In this document: piece after piece, positions 59,595 to 64,000 of the stretch
How positions within the stretch are numbered: the stretch's first letter is position 1
Layout of the letters: every line of letters begins with the position of its first letter
Origin: Apoda limacodes
Taxonomy: Eukaryota; Arthropoda; Insecta; Lepidoptera; Limacodidae
DNA length: 64,000 nucleotides
Direction of reading: 5' to 3'
Assembly (NCBI GenBank): GCA_946406115.1
Contig: OX291552.1
Coordinates: 10,860,836-10,924,835 of the forward strand
Notes under the pieces: model-generated
Database searches by the model: none
What the model was told of the DNA's origin: nothing
The model's input: the letters and a program-made list of their open reading frames with translations, nothing else
Translations under genes and position numbers: made by a program

Positions 59595-60125
59595 CGTTCT
59601 GAAACTGGCGCCCAAAAAACCTGCTATACTCAACAGAGCGTAGCATTAATTCACCTCGGGGCAAAGGTTGTTGCATTATACGACTCAGGTCCGGCCCCAC
59701 ATGAAGCACTGTTGCTATATCTGGGCAGGTGCAGCCGAATACCAGCTTCAGCCTTTTACTCAGTTCAATGAAAAGCTCAGAGAATTATTGACGAGCCCAA
59801 ACTTACAAACCATATAGGCCTGTGTGTGTTCGGCCGCTTATATAATGGCTTGTATTCTGAGGAATTGATCAAAAAGTCATTTTCCATTATAGCATCGCTC
59901 GCCATCGGCAGGAAATTCATCTTCACGGTGTTATACCTAAATGGTCACACACTGTGTGCTTGCAGAGGACCTTTCTTCCGCAAACGCTTAGGTTCTGGAA
60001 TGAGCTCTAAGTCAAGGTTTTTTTCTAGAGACTACAATAGGTTTTCAAGGGAAAAGTGATTGGATTTTAGGAGGGTTGGCAACCTCTGGTGGTGCAACCA
60101 TGCGTAGGCTACGGGAACCGTTTAA
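59595..60125 (+). pseudogene. LINE 3' remnant (8.1 kb family, plus strand)
   Basis: Decayed coding sequence for the LINE C terminus: CAACAGAGCGTAGCATTAAT, then a RLYNGLYSEEL segment (59,830), then the GGAGGGTTGGCAACC tail and CGTAGGCTACGG. Many indels. Confidence 0.75.
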
Positions 60126-60429
60126 TATCACGCTGTCTGTAAGGTTGTGGTGCTCTCAGTGGAAGGTATAAAGAATAAAAGCAATAAAATAAAACATAGG
60201 TAAAGATTATGAAAGGCCATCAAAGCTAAGCGCGAGGGACGGTCTTTACCGTTCCAAGCCCCGGGGCGCCATGGCCCTACTATCGCGTTCGCGTCAACGA
60301 AATACATGTATGCAAATGAAGGAGCCTCTCTAGCGAACGCGTTTTAAGGCATTTTTTTCTCATAGGACTTTTATTGAATACGCGTACGCGATAGTTGAGT
60401 TACAAACACGCAAAAAACTCACACTCGAC

Positions 60430-60620
60430 AGACTGTCAACTGTTTAGCGTTGGAATCAAAAATATCAAAATTTTAGTATCATTCGTAACATACTTGTTAG
60501 TAACGTATCAAAGCCTTTTTCAAAGCAAACGGTGCAAACAAAATTATTGGTTGCAAAACGAACGGTTGACGTACACACACTACGAAATAACACACACACT
60601 ACCATAAACAATTTAATTAA
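60430..60620. repeat. Repeat shared with 58,180-58,345
   Basis: ATCAAAAATATCAAAATTTT, AAAGCAAACGGTGC and TGACGTACACACACTAC occur in both. Part of the GGGCGCGTT MITE group. Confidence 0.65.
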
Positions 60621-60979
60621 CAGGCCCTAGGATATAACAGTATACACCACTGCTTTGACCGCAATGCATTTGTAAAAAGATTTAGCCCGTACTCACAAAA
60701 AATTATGCGACTGTTGCAAACTAAACACGTGGTGGAAATGTCCCAGTATTATAATATAATAAAAAATAATCCGGGTTTTTTTTTTATTAACGTGAAAATA
60801 AAAAAAATTAATATAAGTATATTCACAAAATTCATACCTGTGTTTAACGATATTACTGTCTGTGGTCGAATTGCTAATAGTTATCTATTAGATTACAGTA
60901 ACAATATATTAAAAAAATTGCAAGTACTAATGGCTCAAGGCGAAAATCTTTTATTACTCACTGTACCTATTTTAATGAA

Positions 60980-61055
60980 TTAGCTTTAACTTGCGGCTCC
61001 GCCCGCGCAAAATTCGGTTACTGGTGTGGAATTTCTACGGCAAGTCCTTGATAAT
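60980..61055 (-). repeat. Degraded Helitron 3' end
   Basis: TAGCTTTAACTTGCGGCTCC and GGTGTGGAATTTCTACGGCA correspond to the reverse complement of the Helitron ends at 33.6 and 55.5 kb, with substitutions. Confidence 0.5.
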
Positions 61056-61479
61056 CGGCTATACGGTCGATAACATCAAATTGAAACATGCACCCGATTT
61101 TAAGTAAGATCTCCAGGAAGTTTTTGTGTGATGCATGTACAAACAGGCAGACAGACAAACAAAAATTCTAAAGATGATAGTTTTGGCTTATATTACTAAA
61201 AAGGTATCTCTAGCTCTAACGTCTCTCATGAATAAGGGACCCGTATGGTCCTGAAACTAGTCGATAAATACTCGACAAATGGACATGTAAGTCAAACCGC
61301 ATACCTGAAATTTTAAAATAATGGACACTTACGGAACTTTTAACGGCAAAATAACTTTAAAACTATTCATTAGAATTATAAAAAATATAAAATATTTGAG
61401 ACCCCCATAACATGCACTTTCATTTAATATGTCCCACTGTGCCGTGGGGTTTGCAAAAAAGTCATTTCAGGATTCTATC

Positions 61480-61910
61480 CCTCAAAAGAAAAAAAAGGAA
61501 CCCTTATAGAATCACTTTGTTGTCCGTCCTTCCATACGTCTGCCTGTCTGTCAAGACCCTTTTTTTCAGGGACGCGTGAAGGTATCAAGTTGAAATTAAT
61601 CTCGAATGCTATAGTCTACGATCCCTTAAAGCTGGAAAAAAAATTAAGCTTCTAAATCAATAGATAAAAAAAACGGCTGAAATACGGCCATTTCTATCGA
61701 ATATTTTGGCATTAACAAAAAATTAAAACCTGTGGAGTACTTCCCCTTGACCTCGAAACATGAAATTTGGCAAGGAGCAAGATGTTACATCATCAATATA
61801 GGAAAAATGCAAAAACTGGTGAGGCTTGATCGCATAATAGAAGAACTATCAAGATAATATAATAAGTTTGTAAGGAACCCTCGGCCCTCGCACTTGACTA
61901 GTTTATTTTT
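61480..61910 (-). repeat. Dispersed repeat group
   Basis: Contains TTGTTGTCCGTCCTTCC near the left end and the sequence shared with 54,360-54,600, ending CTCGCACTTGACTAGTTT. Non-coding. Confidence 0.55.
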
Positions 61911-62159
61911 AATTTGCACCCTAACTTGTTCAAAATGCAATTATTTACGTAAGAAACCCGTATTTGGGTCACAGAAAATCATATTTGTTATATTTTCCCT
62001 TAATCGGTCCAGGAGAATTGGCTATGGCAGATGGAGAAACAAGACACACGAGTGATCCTATAACGATAACGTTATTTTATTTTGAAATATGAAACCCTAA
62101 CCTTTTTTGTATATAAATAATAATAATAAATATTTTTGGACATTACACACAGCGCCAAC

Positions 62160-62600
62160 ACAAGCGGACCCAAATTTTTTTTTTTGGAGCGAGACTTTGA
62201 AGGACTTTCAGCCCATATAGCGCCCAACGCTCAAGGGCTCCCCGCGGGGGAAGCCTCGGCTTGGGTTGTCGCTCTTGGGGTCGTCCCTTCGACTGGCTTG
62301 AGTCTCGAACCAGAAGGTGAGTCGGCGCCAGGAAGGGAGTTCCTCGTTACGCGGTTGCCATTGCGAGTAAGTGGGGGCGAGAAGCGCCCCGGCATTCTTT
62401 GATACCTCGTGTATGAGGTGGGTCCCTGTGTCCTCCGACGAACCTGGGGGACGGCTGCGTCATGTGAGGGAGCTTTTAGGGAAGGTCGTTGAGACTAGTC
62501 TCGCTATCCAGATAGCGAGATCGTCGTCTGGGGCCGTCTTACTACAGTTTTTCGAACGTACTGTGGTCGGTCGGGGGGATGGTAGCTTGTAGATTGCACA
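62160..62600. other. GC-rich segment of unknown origin
   Basis: Sharply richer in G and C than its surroundings (for example GGCTCCCCGCGGGGGAAGCC near 62,235). Open frames exist on both strands (plus 62,136-62,402 and 62,371-62,592; minus 62,654-62,460), but no domain is recognised. It starts next to a SINE 3' end and stops before the AT microsatellite. It could be the 5' region of a retroelement or transferred DNA. Confidence 0.4.
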
Positions 62601-62671
62601 ATTATTTATTATATATTTATCGCCCCGAGACCTCTGCACACTAAATCTCATCATCGTTGGAGCCGTTTCCG

Positions 62672-62672
62672 A

Positions 62673-62756
<84 letters not shown>
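62672..62756. repeat. (AT)n microsatellite, about 85 bp
   Basis: Almost pure AT repeat with one TAATATAA interruption near 62,699. It lies inside an inverted copy of the dispersed repeat also seen at 22.8 and 43.4 kb (GGAGCCGTTTCCGA before it; CAAGAAGTGCTCG after it). Confidence 0.9.
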
Positions 62757-62757
<1 letters not shown>

Positions 62758-63039
62758 AGAAGTGCTCGTTTAAAGGTATAAGATTATTATTCAGAATGTT
62801 ATAGTTTAATTTTTTCTATAATATGGTTCATAAACTTATATCTAATACCTGTTTGACACTAGTACCAACTTCATCAAAGTAACTTGTAATGAAATTTGAA
62901 CGATTTTTTTTACTTTTCTGACTACATTTTTTAAGTTGGTCGACTATTACTGATTACGTTGTAAAGCCTACTTAGCTATGTTAGTTTTCCTTTTAATTTT
63001 AATCCCGTACTGGACTAATATTTATATCATAATATAAAC

Positions 63040-63215
63040 ATTTGTGTTTGTCTTGAGTCTGGGTGTATTTATGTATGATATGTATGTATTTACAAAAAAA
63101 AATTAAATATCTATGTATTATTATCCGTTGTCTAGTACCCATAACACAAGCTTTGCTTACATTGGGGCTAGGCGACGCTGTGTGTAATGTCCAAAAATAT
63201 TTATTTATTATGATG
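63040..63215 (+). repeat. SINE, head-truncated copy
   Basis: TTTGTCTTGAGTCTGGGTGT and TGTGTAATGTCCAAAAATAT are shared with the SINE at 471-730. The tRNA-like head is missing. Tail AT-rich. Confidence 0.75.
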
Positions 63216-63689
63216 TTTTTTATTCGCCCAAAAACTTCCATTTAGCTGGCTGGGGGGGGGTAGGACACTGAGCTCTAACAAAAATTTGTACCTTAAAGCT
63301 TAATGTTTAGCAAACGCATATATACGCTGTATATAAAAATGGTTAGAATTTTAATTTTATATGAGCTATCCAACGATACTCTACACTATAGAGTAAACGA
63401 GAAGAAGTAGATGAGAAAAAAATATTCATCCCCACTTTACGTGTACCATTTTTTTGTAACTTTAATTTACCACTTTGTTGGCCTTATCAATATGTAAACC
63501 AAACCAATTACAACTTCCTAGTGCTAATGGTCTCTGAGCTAAGCCGCGTACAGACGGATGTACAGACATGGCGAAGCTATAAGGGTTCCTTGTTGATTAC
63601 GGAATTTATTAGTTTATTAAAAAGTATACATATGTGGATTATAATATTAATTGATTATTTAATGTTTAAGGAAATTCTGATATTAATTA

Positions 63690-63775
63690 ACCAGCTTTTG
63701 CTCGTCGTGGCTCCGCCCACAATATATTCAGTTATCGGCGTGGTAATCCTACGTCAGTTCCTTGATTATAGTAAG
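63690..63775 (-). repeat. Degraded Helitron 3' end
   Basis: CCAGCTTTTGCTCGTCGTGG and CGGCGTGGTAATCCTACGTC: reverse complement of the Helitron terminus with changes. Confidence 0.45.
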
Positions 63776-63867
63776 GAAGTTTACTGTAGTTTTGGTTATC
63801 CTATTTTCTCTAATCTGACTAACTACACGACTGGCTTTTTCCGTCCCCTCCCCTCATAAAATCTCAA

Positions 63868-64000
63868 TTTTTTTTTTTTTTTTTTTTTATACCACTAAGG
63901 TGGCAAACAAGCTTACGGCCCGCCTGATGGTAAGCGGTCACCGTAGCCTATGGACGCTTGCAACACCAGGGGTATCACTTGCGCGTTGCCGACCCTTCAG
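63868..64000 (-). mobile_element. LINE 3' end, running off the window
   Basis: T run 63,868-63,888 (poly(A) on minus), then ATACCACTAAGGTGGCAAAC to the edge. It is letter-for-letter the same as the 3' end of the LINE at 8,146-8,259. The reverse transcriptase would lie beyond the right edge. Confidence 0.88.

Noticed and set aside
60705..60983. 92-codon open frame as a gene
   Set aside because: Low-complexity Ile/Lys/Asn-rich translation without a domain, next to a degraded Helitron end.
62136..62592. GC-rich frames as bacterial genes acquired by transfer
   Set aside because: No domain recognised and neither frame has a clear start or ribosome site; kept only as a composition oddity.

Overview
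This is a repeat-rich, AT-rich eukaryotic window. It is best explained as insect DNA, most likely from a moth or butterfly. The case for that: intron-bearing genes with GT/AG splice sites; Helitron ends (TCTATACTAATA start, GCTAG end) and SINE/LINE tails of the kind common in Lepidoptera; and a short block of the insect telomere motif CCTAA. The lepidopteran call rests on recognition of these repeats, not on a database search. There are no operons, ribosome binding sites or CRISPR arrays.

Layout. At the far left (980-1246, minus) one exon matches the first membrane segments of an ABCB/P-glycoprotein transporter; the rest of that gene lies off the left edge or was not found. From 1.3 to 7.4 kb there are SINE, LINE and MITE remnants. 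A complete six-exon prostaglandin reductase 1-like (PTGR1-like) gene runs 7,488-20,803 on the plus strand; the exons join in frame to 335 codons. Two of its introns have been enlarged by transposons: a 4.9 kb DIRS-type tyrosine-recombinase retrotransposon (12,125-17,010, antisense) in intron 4, and a 2.39 kb Tc1/mariner-superfamily element with about 466 bp inverted repeats (17,954-20,339) in intron 5. A two-exon THAP-domain gene (20,887-23,732, minus) converges on it, with only 83 bp between the stop codons.

From 25.6 to 27.7 kb there is a nested nest of MITEs. Two PIF/Harbinger-like elements of 572-573 bp lie head to tail, share a TAA target duplication, each carry a MADF-domain fragment, and sit inside the arm of another MITE. 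From 28.1 to 33.6 kb are LINE, piggyBac and Helitron remnants, plus three diverged copies of a segment carrying a THAP N-terminal exon (minus). The other large gene, 34,387-38,751 (plus), is an apparently intact THAP9/P-element-type transposase gene: seven exons that join in frame to 1,002 codons, including two intact in-frame copies of a symmetric 138-nt exon and a third, dead copy.

From 38.8 to 64 kb no host gene was recognised. It holds LINEs (the best at 47.4-49.6 kb, with a 576-codon reverse transcriptase frame), a complete non-autonomous Helitron (54,928-55,564), two copies of a 545 bp MITE, a 3x105 bp tandem repeat, microsatellites and many short dispersed repeats. A LINE 3' end at 63.9-64.0 kb runs off the right edge and is letter-identical, as far as I can compare, to the one at 8.1 kb, suggesting recent activity.

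The main themes are a THAP cluster of four kinds of locus within 18 kb, spanning P-element-type transposase and free-standing THAP proteins, and a conserved metabolic gene that has stayed open while transposons filled its introns.
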